From Acinetobacter colistiniresistens (lineage in GTDB: Bacteria > Pseudomonadota > Gammaproteobacteria > Pseudomonadales > Moraxellaceae), in contig NZ_CP102099.1 in the NCBI RefSeq assembly GCF_024582815.1, positions 1,488,001-1,552,000 of the forward strand: DNA of 64,000 nucleotides, in the 5' to 3' direction. Positions 36,941 through 46,246 of this stretch are shown one piece after another (the stretch's first letter is position 1; every line of letters begins with the position of its first letter). Under the pieces are notes generated by a model. The model saw only the letters and a program-made list of their open reading frames with translations, was not told where the DNA came from and did not search any database. A program made the position numbers and the translations under genes.

Positions 36941-37567
36941 CTAGTTTTTTTTCACAAGTTTTTGTAAGGGAGCTGCCAGCCAATGTGGGTTCTTGGGAGA
37001 GAAGTGACCTACATAACATTGCATGATCTGTTCAAGATCCTGTTGATAGTGTCCCGTTGGAATAAAGGCACCTAAACAATAAATGGTTTTATGGTCATAA
37101 TCAAAGGCGAACATTACAATCGGAATACCTGCTGCATGGGCGATATGGTAAAAACCGCTTTTCATTTTTTTGGCTTTTTTACGCGTACCTTCAGGTGCCA
37201 TTCCAATCCAGATTTTATCGTGTTGGCGAATGCTGGCAACCACTTGCTCGGTGAGGCCATGCGCACTATCTCGATGTACAGGAATGAGTCCTGCCCAGTT
37301 TAACAGTGGCTTCAATGGTGGCTTAAATAAGCTGTCTTTACCCAGTACAGTAATTTTTAAGCCTAGTCCGCCGATAGCGAGAAAGCCATACCAGCCGTCA
37401 ATATTGGAGGTGTGTGGAGAAATAATCGCAACAGCCTTGGGAAGATTGGGAATTTCCCCGACAACAGTCCAGCCTTGGCTTAAAAAAATTTTCTTACATA
37501 ACGTACGACTATAAAGCGATCCACGTTGTGGTACTAACGGGGGTAGATCTGGAAAATCCTGCGACAT
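36941..37567 (-). CDS. PlsC-type 1-acylglycerol-3-phosphate acyltransferase family protein
   Basis: A 208-residue acyltransferase with the HX4D catalytic motif as HTSNID (52-57) and the phosphate-binding PEGTR (125-129). The spacing and length fit the short LPLAT/PlsC-like group, which acylates lysophospholipids. The cell's main plsC is probably elsewhere, so this may be a paralogue for lipid repair or ornithine/other lipid acylation. It sits directly upstream of the patatin gene, same strand. Confidence 0.8.
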   Translation of the reverse strand: MSQDFPDLPPLVPQRGSLYSRTLCKKIFLSQGWTVVGEIPNLPKAVAIISPHTSNIDGWYGFLAIGGLGLKITVLGKDSLFKPPLKPLLNWAGLIPVHRDSAHGLTEQVVASIRQHDKIWIGMAPEGTRKKAKKMKSGFYHIAHAAGIPIVMFAFDYDHKTIYCLGAFIPTGHYQQDLEQIMQCYVGHFSPKNPHWLAAPLQKLVKKN

Positions 37568-37712
37568 AAATTATAATATGTAATGACAATTACAATGATG
37601 TTAAACGCTCATGATCGACACTGCATTGGCAAAAAATAAGATTTTATTGCTATGCCGATGAAAGGATTGGATACTTGAGCTCCTCTTTATCTACGGTTAT
37701 GGAAAACTGAAA

Positions 37713-38960
37713 ATGCTTAATCTTCGTCAGGTTTACATTTTATTGTTTTCCTTATACTGGGCGCAGGGCTTACCTGTAGGTTTTATGACCCATGCGCTGC
37801 CTGTGATTTTAAGGGCACAGGGGGTGTCCTTGGCGCACATTGGTGGTTTTGGCTTATTGATGTTGCCTTGGTCGATTAAAATTTTTTGGGCGGCTTATGT
37901 GGATCGGTCTGCCATCTCAAGATTAGGCCACTACCGCAGTTGGATTCTTCCTACTCAACTTGCGAGTGTACTGATTCTGATTGTCTTGTCATTTTTCCCG
38001 ATTCAGGCTTTAAACCAACCCTATTATTTGCTGATTTTTTTTGCACTCCTGTTCCTTATGAATTTAACTGGCGCAACGCAGGATATAGCGACAGATGGTC
38101 TGGCAGTCAATTTACTGAAAAGTGATCAACAACACTGGGGCAACACCTTTCAAGTGATCGGATCTCGTTTAGGTTTTATTGTAGGCGGAGGGGCAGTACT
38201 TTGGTGTCTTGATTGGCTGGAGTGGCAAAAGACCTTTCTGGCTTTGGCAGCACTGGTCTTGCTCAATACGCTGCCTGTTTTGTTTTATCGTGAACCGCAA
38301 CACATGAGTAAAGGGGTAGCTAATATCGCTGATAGCGTTTCTTTAGTACAGGCGATCAAAGCTTATCTCGCTTATTTTCAGTCTTCTTCAGAACTAAAAG
38401 CATGGTTGCTGGTATTAATTAGTTTTAAAGTGGCTGATGGTTTAGCAGGACCTTTGTTAAAACCTTTAATGGTGGATATGGGCTTGAATTTCACCCAGAT
38501 TGGGGTGTTTATTACCATGTTTGGTGCAGTTGCTGCATTGTTAGGAGCTGCCATTGCAGGCTTATTATTGAAGTATTTTTCCAGAACGCAAAGTTTGATT
38601 GTTTTTTCGCTGCTTAAGATCTTGAGTTTGGGGGCTTATACTATTTTGGCTCATGCTTACGAAGCTGGGCATGAAATTTCTCCAATCTGGCTTTATGTGG
38701 TCAATGCGGTTGAAGATGCCTGCTCTGCCATGCTGTTAGTGGTGATGTTAACCTTGGTTATGCAATACAGTCGTAAACAATTTGCTGGCACAGATTTTAC
38801 CTTTCAAGTCTCGATTATGGCGACTGTGAGTGGCTTTCTTTATTTATGGAGTGGAGTCGTTGCGGATTGGCTCGGATATTTTCATTATTTGATTGTCATC
38901 TGCATGATTGCTGTGCTTTGTTTGTGGCCAATTATTTACTGGAAAAATTATGTAAGATGA
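37713..38960 (+). CDS. MFS transporter, RhtX/FptX- or AmpG-like
   Basis: A 415-residue, twelve-helix major facilitator protein. The opening FSLYWAQGLPVGFMTHALP and LPWSIKIFWAAYVD (about 51-64) resemble the AmpG-like clade that includes RhtX and FptX, single-protein importers of rhizobactin and pyochelin. No siderophore receptor or synthesis gene is in the window, so a muropeptide or other substrate remains possible. The gene stands alone; GGAAAACTG precedes ATG 37713. Confidence 0.7.
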   Translation: MLNLRQVYILLFSLYWAQGLPVGFMTHALPVILRAQGVSLAHIGGFGLLMLPWSIKIFWAAYVDRSAISRLGHYRSWILPTQLASVLILIVLSFFPIQALNQPYYLLIFFALLFLMNLTGATQDIATDGLAVNLLKSDQQHWGNTFQVIGSRLGFIVGGGAVLWCLDWLEWQKTFLALAALVLLNTLPVLFYREPQHMSKGVANIADSVSLVQAIKAYLAYFQSSSELKAWLLVLISFKVADGLAGPLLKPLMVDMGLNFTQIGVFITMFGAVAALLGAAIAGLLLKYFSRTQSLIVFSLLKILSLGAYTILAHAYEAGHEISPIWLYVVNAVEDACSAMLLVVMLTLVMQYSRKQFAGTDFTFQVSIMATVSGFLYLWSGVVADWLGYFHYLIVICMIAVLCLWPIIYWKNYVR

Positions 38961-39305
38961 AAGCATATTTTTATTACCGTTTTTTTACTAAACCGAACAG
39001 ATGTGAAATGACAAATAGGGTTAAGTCCTTATGCTTATCTCTAGATTGAATGCTCTTCGTCGGATTTTTTATTTTTTGAATATCGCCAGGTGATTATGAA
39101 AAGTACTTAATTTGTTTTCTAATGATTTGATATATAAAATAATTTTTTAAAATATAAAAATATGGTTTAAAATCTGTGGCAGAGTTTATCACTGGCTGCA
39201 AATTAAACTTTAGTCGAAATTAGAATAAATAAATAAGATTTTAATCGTTTTGTCATATAAAGTTACTGTGTAGGATTTGTTACAAATTTAACCAGGATGT
39301 AAACA
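38961..39305. other. AT-rich stretch before porin 2
   Basis: 345 bases with no supportable ORF. The right-hand 200 bases are strongly AT-rich and should hold the porin promoter; CCAGGA at 39292-39297 is the porin ribosome-binding site. Confidence 0.4.
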
Positions 39306-40412
39306 ATGAAAATCAAAATTGTAACAGCAGCAGTGCTCAGTTTACTTGCAACAACCACATTTGCAGCGCCAACACTGTATGGTGAAATCGATGCCAGCGT
39401 TGATTATTTACCAGAAAAAAATGCGACTAAATCAAATAAAGATGTTTGGGAAATTAGTTCAAACAGTTCATTTATAGGAATTAAAGGTGATGAAAAACTC
39501 ACTGAGCGTTTAAGTGCAGTCTATGCAATCGAGTGGGGGTTTAGTGCGGATGGCGATAGCAGTGACTGGACACAGCGTAATCGTTTTGTCGGTTTAAAAG
39601 ATTCCCAATTAGGTACTTTAAAAATTGGTAAGCATGATACGCCAGTTAAACAGTTATCGAGTGTCGTTGATACCTTCAATAACTATGTCGCAAACAAGGC
39701 GGATATCACGGGTATTTTCACAGGTGAAAACCGTATTGATAATGCTGTGATCTATGAGTCGCCAGCAGTTCAGTTATTAGATGGTGCTTTTAAATTCAAT
39801 GCTTTACTTGCAACAGGTGAGTCTTCTGGTATTAAACAGACTAGCGGCGGTGCAAAAGTTGCAGGTGGTGGTTTGGGAGATGCATGGTCAGCGACAGTCA
39901 CCTATGAAAACCCATTGCTGGTTGCGGGTATCGGTTATGACAAAGCGATTCCAAGCACTTTCCTTGGTCGTGGTTTCTTAAATGCAGCTGAACCTGCGAT
40001 TTCTGGTGGAAGTCTATTTGCAGCTGCCAATACCGTCCGTGCCATTGGTCGAGTTAATCCTGTTGAAGGTTTAGCGCTTAAAGCACTTTATCAGACCTCT
40101 AAAGTTGACGCGGTTGCTGGCAATGCATCAGGTTCAGAAAATATTGATGACGCGCAAGGCTGGTTATTGGGTGCTGAATATAATATTCCTCAAGCGAAGA
40201 ACTGGACAGTAAAAGGTCAATACAGCCAAAATGATACTAGCTTTAAAACCAATACAGCTGATTTTAAAGCAAAACAAGTTATTGCAGGCGCAGACTATGC
40301 ATTTAACAAACAAGTCAGAACCTATGGTTATGCTGGTTATCTAACGCTTGAGCAAGCAAGCAAAAAGGATAAGCAACCTGTTGCAGGTCTAGGCTTAGAA
40401 TTTAAATTCTAA
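39306..40412 (+). CDS. Gram-negative trimeric-type porin (paralogue 2)
   Basis: A 368-residue porin, clearly a paralogue of the one at 26365. Signal peptide about 1-21 (TTFA-A), mature start APTLYGEIDASVDYLPEKNA, shared blocks such as SSNSSFIGIKGDEKLTE, FVGLKDSQLGTLKIGKHDTP and NKADITGIFTGENR, and C-terminal GLEFKF. Differences are concentrated in predicted surface loops. It is a one-gene unit ended by a perfect hairpin. It presumably forms a general or anion-selective pore; specificity is unknown. Confidence 0.88.
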   Translation: MKIKIVTAAVLSLLATTTFAAPTLYGEIDASVDYLPEKNATKSNKDVWEISSNSSFIGIKGDEKLTERLSAVYAIEWGFSADGDSSDWTQRNRFVGLKDSQLGTLKIGKHDTPVKQLSSVVDTFNNYVANKADITGIFTGENRIDNAVIYESPAVQLLDGAFKFNALLATGESSGIKQTSGGAKVAGGGLGDAWSATVTYENPLLVAGIGYDKAIPSTFLGRGFLNAAEPAISGGSLFAAANTVRAIGRVNPVEGLALKALYQTSKVDAVAGNASGSENIDDAQGWLLGAEYNIPQAKNWTVKGQYSQNDTSFKTNTADFKAKQVIAGADYAFNKQVRTYGYAGYLTLEQASKKDKQPVAGLGLEFKF

Positions 40413-40428
40413 ATTATCCTTCTTACTG

Positions 40429-40462
40429 AACACCCTTTAAGTACACCTTAAAGGGTGTTTTT
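40429..40462 (+). terminator. Terminator after porin 2
   Basis: AACACCCTTTAAG (40429-40441) pairs perfectly with 40447-40459 across loop TACAC, followed by T residues, 16 bases past the stop. Confidence 0.85.
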
Positions 40463-40711
40463 GTTTGTATGGGATATGACTTGTAGTATAGTAAATCCAC
40501 TACATTGAATGATTTTTTTAAGAATAAAACTAGGGTACGTAATGGAGAGATCACAAATCAGCGGGATGATGTGAAATTAAATGTCTCCCTCGATTTGTAA
40601 GTAAATCTAGAACCGAATTGCAGATATTATTGCGCCTATTATTATTTAGTTTAAGTCATTTTTAAGTTTTAATTTTTATCTTAGAGACGCTAAGAAGTTT
40701 ATTTTTAGATT

Positions 40712-42358
40712 ATGATGACCATGCTGCTACAGAAACTCAAGACAAGACCTATCTCGCTGTTAACTTTTAATGCCTTAGTTGCTATTTGGTTAGGTGTATT
40801 TTTAAATTTTGCTTTTTATAAAAAAATGGAGTCTCTTACCCCATATACTGGAATGAAAGCTGGTTTTTTTGTATTGGCTTCTATATTGGTCGTTGTTGCC
40901 ATATATAACTTTCTTTTCCAGCTTCTAAGCTGGAAATGGACTGCAAAACCACTTGCAATTGCCTTGGTTTTTATTGGAGGCTTTGCTGCTTATACGGTCA
41001 ATACATTAGGTGTCTGGATTACCTCTGACCAAATTCAAAACTTGATGCAAACCAATGTTGCAGAAGCACGAGATACCTGGTCATGGCATCTTGTGGTATG
41101 GACATTAGGTATGACCATCTTGCCGATTATTGTAATCTTGTTGGTGAAGATTAAACCTGAACCTGTACTACGCCAATTATTAAAAAAGGTGATTGCTTCT
41201 GTACTTTCTTTAGCTATGGTTGCTGGGCTTTTATTTGTTTTTTATGTTGATTTTGCAGCAATTTTTCGTGAGAACAGAGATCTGAAAGGAATGATTTCTC
41301 CTCAAAATATGATCGGATCTTTTATTTCATATTATAAAAAGAAAGCTCCGAAAGAAAATCTCCCATTGGTGACTTATGGTGAAGATGCACAGCATGTAGA
41401 AGCGGCAAAAGGTTTACCTAAGCTGATGGTATTGGTTGTGGGTGAAACAGCACGTGCAGAAAATTTTTCACTAAATGGATATGGCAAACAAACCAATCCT
41501 AAATTAGCAAAGCAAGACATTATCAACTTTTCCCAAGTCAGTTCTTGCGGTACAGCAACAGCTGTGTCGGTTCCTTGCATGTTCTCTGGTATGCCAAGAG
41601 AAGATTATAATGAGCGCCTTGCAAGTCATCGTGAGGGGTTACTTGATATTGCCCAACGAGCAGGTTATCAAGTGACTTGGATTGACAATAATTCTGGTTG
41701 TAAAGGTACTTGTGATCGCGTGCAACAATTCCAGATTCCTGAACCGATTCAGAAAAAGTGGTGTAAAGATGGAGAGTGTTTAGATGAGATGCTGGTTGAT
41801 AGCCTAAAAGCGTATATTGAAACGATTCCAAAAGATGATACCCGACCACATTTGGTGGTATTACATCAAATGGGGAGCCATGGCCCAGCGTATTATAAGC
41901 GTGTACCACCAGCCTATCGTGTGTTCAAGCCGACATGTGATACCAATGCTATTCAGGGGTGCAGTAAAGAAGCTTTGGTCAACAGCTATGACAATACTTT
42001 GCTTTATACCGACCATATTTTAGATTCATTGATCGAAACATTAAAACCAACAACGCAGTATCAAACAGGTTTGTGGTATTTATCTGATCATGGTGAGTCG
42101 ACAGGTGAGAGTGGCATGTATTTGCATGGTGCACCTTATGCCATCGCACCCTCTCAGCAGACCCATATCCCAATGCTGATGTGGTTTTCAAATACATGGC
42201 AACAACATGCAGCTAAACAGATGCAATGCCTGAAACAACAAAGTAATACTAAGCTCAGCCAAGATAATTTGTTTCCAACAATGCTGAGCCTGCTTGATGT
42301 AAAAACTAAAGTAATTAACTCCAAAGATGACATGTTGCAAACATGTCCTAACCCTTAA
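40712..42358 (+). CDS. pmrC: Lipid A phosphoethanolamine transferase PmrC/EptA
   Basis: A 548-residue inner-membrane enzyme with five N-terminal helices (about 15-190) and a periplasmic sulfatase-like domain from about 230. VVGETARAENFSLNGYG holds the first metal-binding acid, SSCGTATAVSVPCMFS the catalytic threonine and disulfide cysteines, and LSDHGESTGESGMYLHG the later metal ligands. It adds phosphoethanolamine to lipid A, lowering polymyxin binding. It is the first gene of pmrCAB; pmrA follows 14 bases later. Two nearby ATGs (40712, 40715) make the start slightly uncertain. Confidence 0.95.
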   Translation: MMTMLLQKLKTRPISLLTFNALVAIWLGVFLNFAFYKKMESLTPYTGMKAGFFVLASILVVVAIYNFLFQLLSWKWTAKPLAIALVFIGGFAAYTVNTLGVWITSDQIQNLMQTNVAEARDTWSWHLVVWTLGMTILPIIVILLVKIKPEPVLRQLLKKVIASVLSLAMVAGLLFVFYVDFAAIFRENRDLKGMISPQNMIGSFISYYKKKAPKENLPLVTYGEDAQHVEAAKGLPKLMVLVVGETARAENFSLNGYGKQTNPKLAKQDIINFSQVSSCGTATAVSVPCMFSGMPREDYNERLASHREGLLDIAQRAGYQVTWIDNNSGCKGTCDRVQQFQIPEPIQKKWCKDGECLDEMLVDSLKAYIETIPKDDTRPHLVVLHQMGSHGPAYYKRVPPAYRVFKPTCDTNAIQGCSKEALVNSYDNTLLYTDHILDSLIETLKPTTQYQTGLWYLSDHGESTGESGMYLHGAPYAIAPSQQTHIPMLMWFSNTWQQHAAKQMQCLKQQSNTKLSQDNLFPTMLSLLDVKTKVINSKDDMLQTCPNP

Positions 42359-42372
42359 GGTGAAATGAAATC

Positions 42373-43050
42373 ATGACCAAGATCTTGATGATAGAAGATG
42401 ATTTTATGATTGCAGAGTCGACATTGACTTTATTGAGATACCATCAATTCGACGTAGAGTGGGTCAATAACGGGGTGGATGGATTGGCTTTACTCACCAA
42501 GCAATCCTTTGATTTAGTATTATTGGATTTGGGTTTGCCTTTAATGGATGGGATGCAAATCCTCAAACAGATCCGTCAGCGTAGTTCATTGCCTGTTCTA
42601 ATCATTTCTGCAAGAGATCAGTTGCAGAATCGTGTCGATGGGCTGAATCAGGGGGCAGATGATTATCTTATTAAACCTTATGAGTTTGATGAGTTGTTGG
42701 CCCGCATTAATGCTTTACTACGTCGTGGCAGTAATGAAGCAGCCCAGCTTAAGAGCCAATCTCAGTTACTTAAAAGCGGCGAACTCATACTGGATGTAGA
42801 GCAACATTTGGCGACCTTTAAAGGGCAACAAATTGAATTGTCAAATAGGGAGTGGGCGATCCTGATCCCGATGGTTTCACATCCAAACAAAATTTTTTCT
42901 AAAGCCAATTTAGAAGATAAGCTGTATGATTTTGATAGTGAAGTGACCAGCAATACCATTGAAGTCTATGTGCATCATTTGCGTGCCAAATTAGGTAAAG
43001 ACTTTATTCGTACCATCCGTGGTTTAGGTTATCGTCTAGGACAATCTTAA
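42373..43050 (+). CDS. pmrA: Response regulator PmrA
   Basis: A 225-residue OmpR-family regulator: receiver domain with acidic EDD (8-10), phospho-acceptor D52 in LVLLDLGLPLMDG and an IKPYEFDELLAR switch region, then a winged-helix effector domain (about 125-222). Partner of the kinase four bases downstream. In Acinetobacter, PmrA activates pmrC in response to PmrB; receiver-domain changes cause colistin resistance. No obvious disruptive change is visible, but resistance status cannot be judged without a reference strain. Confidence 0.94.
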   Translation: MTKILMIEDDFMIAESTLTLLRYHQFDVEWVNNGVDGLALLTKQSFDLVLLDLGLPLMDGMQILKQIRQRSSLPVLIISARDQLQNRVDGLNQGADDYLIKPYEFDELLARINALLRRGSNEAAQLKSQSQLLKSGELILDVEQHLATFKGQQIELSNREWAILIPMVSHPNKIFSKANLEDKLYDFDSEVTSNTIEVYVHHLRAKLGKDFIRTIRGLGYRLGQS

Positions 43051-43054
43051 ATTT

Positions 43055-44401
43055 ATGAAAACAGCAAAGCATTATTCACTTAAGAAAAGGTTGATTTGGG
43101 GTACTTCCATTTTTAGTGTGGTGCTCGGCTGTTTTTTAATTTTAGCAGCGTATCGGATTTCATTACACGAAGTTGATGAGATTCTGGATACTCAAATGCA
43201 ATACATGGCAGAGCGATCAATTTCGCAACCGATTCTGCCTGTTTCAAGTCGGGTTGAATTGCATCGAACATATCATGAAGAAGATTTGTTGATTGATATA
43301 TGGGCCTATAAAGATCAAAGTCATTTATGGCACCAAACGCAATTATTGATTCCTCCAGTGAAACAAGCTGGTTTTTATACGCAGGACACACCACAGGGCA
43401 AATGGCGTGTGTATGTTGTGCCTTTGCAGGACTATCAGGTTCAAGTCAGTCAGCAGGAACAGGTACGTCATGCTTTTGCATGGGAGTTAGCTGGCAGCAT
43501 GTTTGTTCCTTATATCTTGCTGCTGCCAATTGCTATTTTTGTTCTCGCTTTCATTATTCGCTTGAGTTTAAAGCCTTTAGAAGATTTTAAAACAGAGCTG
43601 ACCCAACGTGACTCAGATGGATTGGCACCCATAGACAGCCAAAATTATCCGCAAGAGTTGTTGCCGACCATTGAAGAAATGAACCGTCTATTTGAGCGCA
43701 TTCAGCATGCTCAAACCGAACAAAAACAATTTATTGCCGATGCTGCCCATGAGCTCAGAACACCTGTCACAGCATTAAATTTACAAACCCGGATCTTGAT
43801 CAGTCAGTTGCCTGAACATGAATCTTTGCAAAATCTCAGTAAAGGACTAGCCCGTATTCAACATTTGGTCACTCAATTGTTAGCGTTGGCAAAGCAGGAT
43901 GTTGCACTTAGTTTAATTGAACCAAATACTAATTTTCGTTTGAATGATGTGGCATTAAATTGTGTTGAGCAATTGGTGAATTTAGCCATGCAAAAAGAGA
44001 TTGATTTGGGATTTGAGCGTAATGATCCTATTGAAATGCAAAGTCTTGAATCAACAGTTCATTCGATTATTTTCAATTTGATTGATAATGCAATTAAATA
44101 TACCCCGAATCAGGGAGTTATTAATATCTCGGTGTACAGTGATGCGGATGATTTTGCCTATATCCAGATCGAAGACAGTGGGACAGGCATTGATCCTGAG
44201 CAATATGATAAGGTACTGAAACGCTTTTATCGTGTACATCATCATTTAGAAGTCGGGAGTGGACTTGGTTTATCGATAGTCGATAAGGCAACGCAACGTT
44301 TAGGTGGTATTTTGACTTTGTCTCGCAGTATCGAATTAGGAGGGTTGAGTGTATTGGTCAAACTCCCGAAAAAACTAGCCCATCACGACTATAGTCATTA
44401 A
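43055..44401 (+). CDS. pmrB: Sensor histidine kinase PmrB
   Basis: A 448-residue sensor kinase: first membrane helix about 13-33, a periplasmic domain of about 110 residues, second helix about 150-170, HAMP-like linker, phospho-accepting H232 in DAAHELRTPVTA, and a catalytic ATP-binding domain (IFNLIDNAIKYTP, DSGTGIDP, SGLGLSIV). It controls PmrA in response to acid, iron(III) and cationic peptides. It ends pmrCAB and converges with the kinase-like gene, with only three bases between the two stops. Confidence 0.94.
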   Translation: MKTAKHYSLKKRLIWGTSIFSVVLGCFLILAAYRISLHEVDEILDTQMQYMAERSISQPILPVSSRVELHRTYHEEDLLIDIWAYKDQSHLWHQTQLLIPPVKQAGFYTQDTPQGKWRVYVVPLQDYQVQVSQQEQVRHAFAWELAGSMFVPYILLLPIAIFVLAFIIRLSLKPLEDFKTELTQRDSDGLAPIDSQNYPQELLPTIEEMNRLFERIQHAQTEQKQFIADAAHELRTPVTALNLQTRILISQLPEHESLQNLSKGLARIQHLVTQLLALAKQDVALSLIEPNTNFRLNDVALNCVEQLVNLAMQKEIDLGFERNDPIEMQSLESTVHSIIFNLIDNAIKYTPNQGVINISVYSDADDFAYIQIEDSGTGIDPEQYDKVLKRFYRVHHHLEVGSGLGLSIVDKATQRLGGILTLSRSIELGGLSVLVKLPKKLAHHDYSH

Positions 44402-44404
44402 AGA

Positions 44405-45214
44405 TTAATGTGAGCTGTTTAGTGCTTGGTCTTTTAAATAGCGTAAGAAAAGTACACATTTTTGAATACGTTTGCCATCATTGCCAACTTTACTGACATT
44501 AAAATGCAATACCCAATTTAAGCGTTTACCAACTTTACAAATGTCTTTATAGACTTGAGGTTCATCTACGAGTGCCTGATAGAGTAACTTGCTTGCTTGC
44601 TCAAGTTGTTCAAATTCAAAGTGGTAAGCGGTTGAAAAGATAAAGAGCAACCAATCACGTACAAAACAGTCATGTAGGCTGAGTACATCTTTGGGATCGG
44701 TTTCAAAATCAATAAAAGTAAACTGATTTTGTTCATCGACCAAAATATTACGAGCAAATGCTTCGCTCAAATAACCTTCTTGTTGATGAATATTACGAAT
44801 AGATTGAATGGCTTGATTAAATAACTCAAACTGTACTTCGGGATGGTCTTTTAAACTGGCAATCTTTTGATCGAGCTGATCTACCTGACTGTGACGTTGA
44901 GCGCCGACATCCTCCAATAAAATACCTTTTTTTGATACAGCCAAAACATTGGGTGTTGAGACTCCTAGTGCATTGAGTTGCTGGATTCTGCTAAATTCGC
45001 ATTCAATTGCAGTTGCTCCACCTTGGTTTGGAACAGGGGTTATTGAGCCTAAGTTAAATATTTTTGCTAACCATTTTAATGGCGTATATAGCCATAGCCC
45101 ATGACGTTCAGATGCTTTTTTTAACCATACTTTATGGGAATCTAGTTCATAAGATTGAATAGATGATTGCTGCGTTGGTAAAGTGGATTCTAAAAAGGTT
45201 TGAAAGTCAGTCAT
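44405..45214 (-). CDS. RIO/Bud32-like kinase-fold protein
   Basis: A 269-residue protein resembling small atypical kinases: glycine-rich NQGGATAIECEF region (about 63-74), GILLEDVGA hinge (about 97-105), a catalytic-loop-like FARNILVDE (about 150-158) and metal-binding FIDFETDP (about 163-170). Lipopolysaccharide heptose kinases share this fold, so a sugar/lipid or protein target is open. The start 45214 is a choice; a GTG at 45277 overlaps the upstream PAP2 stop by four bases and would add 21 residues. Probably cotranscribed with the PAP2 gene. Confidence 0.65.
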   Translation of the reverse strand: MTDFQTFLESTLPTQQSSIQSYELDSHKVWLKKASERHGLWLYTPLKWLAKIFNLGSITPVPNQGGATAIECEFSRIQQLNALGVSTPNVLAVSKKGILLEDVGAQRHSQVDQLDQKIASLKDHPEVQFELFNQAIQSIRNIHQQEGYLSEAFARNILVDEQNQFTFIDFETDPKDVLSLHDCFVRDWLLFIFSTAYHFEFEQLEQASKLLYQALVDEPQVYKDICKVGKRLNWVLHFNVSKVGNDGKRIQKCVLFLRYLKDQALNSSH

Positions 45215-45273
45215 ATGGAAGAAAAAATATCCTAAAGTGATCGTGAAGTGCATCATGGATTTTGGTGCTGGGC

Positions 45274-45990
45274 TCACTTTACCACATCAACTGTTGTTAT
45301 CGGTACTGCCTTATGATTTGCAGCTTGTTGATGACGTTTATAGGTGATTGCATATATAACAAGATTCACCGCAATACAGAACCATGCCGTCCACAAGTTA
45401 TGACTAAGAAAATGAGCACCGCGCATCATTTGCGCCCAGCCCATGGCAAAACCAATAACCATTCCAGCAAAAAGATAGAACCATGCACGTCCCTGATGAC
45501 TTAAACGATAAACAAAATAGCCTGTGACCAAGGCAAACCCTGTACTGGCATGTCCACCTGGAAAGCAGTGTCCTGCCGTTGCTGAAAAATCCCAGATAAA
45601 GCCTGTTGCTGTTTCATGGGTCATATACCAAGGACAGGCATGAGCCGAATGTGATTTGAAGAATCCAACCACAGCGGTACACAGGATGCTCACCCAAAAC
45701 ATATAACCGTATTCCCAGCGCTTTGCTTTGAGTTTTTCAACTTTAAATGAGGCACACCATAAAAAGAAAAAGATCAGATACACTGCTATGAGTAGGTTTT
45801 TGACATAGCTATGGTTGAGTTTATCTAGAAACCAGTCATCTTTGTAAGGGAATGTCCCTTGTAAACTGACCCAAGGTTGAATCAGATGTAAATCAATTAT
45901 GCCACCGACTGGAAACACGAAGAATAAGATGAAAAAGCTAAGCATTAAGAGAAAGCTGGTTAGTGCAAAAAAAGGTGTTTTCAGAATCAT
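45274..45990 (-). CDS. PAP2-family membrane phosphatase (lipid phosphatase-like)
   Basis: A 238-residue protein with about six membrane helices. PAP2 motifs are FKSHSAHACPW (motif 1, less standard), FPGGHAST (motif 2) and RGAHFLSHNLWT (motif 3). This is the LpxE/PgpB-like group that removes phosphate from lipid A, phosphatidylglycerophosphate or undecaprenyl diphosphate. Start 45990 has AGG upstream. It shares its end with a kinase-like gene, and the pair faces pmrCAB, which suggests, but does not prove, a role in lipid A phosphate chemistry. Confidence 0.75.
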   Translation of the reverse strand: MILKTPFFALTSFLLMLSFFILFFVFPVGGIIDLHLIQPWVSLQGTFPYKDDWFLDKLNHSYVKNLLIAVYLIFFFLWCASFKVEKLKAKRWEYGYMFWVSILCTAVVGFFKSHSAHACPWYMTHETATGFIWDFSATAGHCFPGGHASTGFALVTGYFVYRLSHQGRAWFYLFAGMVIGFAMGWAQMMRGAHFLSHNLWTAWFCIAVNLVIYAITYKRHQQAANHKAVPITTVDVVK

Positions 45991-46246
45991 TGAGCCTATT
46001 ATTAAAATCAGATGAAAATTTGTGTTATTTAATGTGAACAAGCTTAATAACCTCTTAAATATACCTAAAAAAGTACCAAATGAGGATATTGATAAAATAA
46101 AAAACTAGCAAAAATTTTTATATTTTCAAAGCTTGGTTATTCAAACCTGTTAAATATCTGGAACAGGGCATATCACGACGTTTATTCTGTTGTTGTATCA
46201 TATAAGCAGCCATTGAGACTGCTTACATTGGGGATGTATGAAAAAC

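Noticed and set aside
40712..44401. Mobile mcr-type colistin resistance gene
   Set aside because: The transferase is the first gene of a chromosomal pmrCAB operon, with no IS or plasmid-like sequence around it.
46203..46225. TAAGCAG/CTGCTTA stem after gltL as terminator
   Set aside because: A 7-bp stem with no T-run on the minus-strand exit side; too weak to call.
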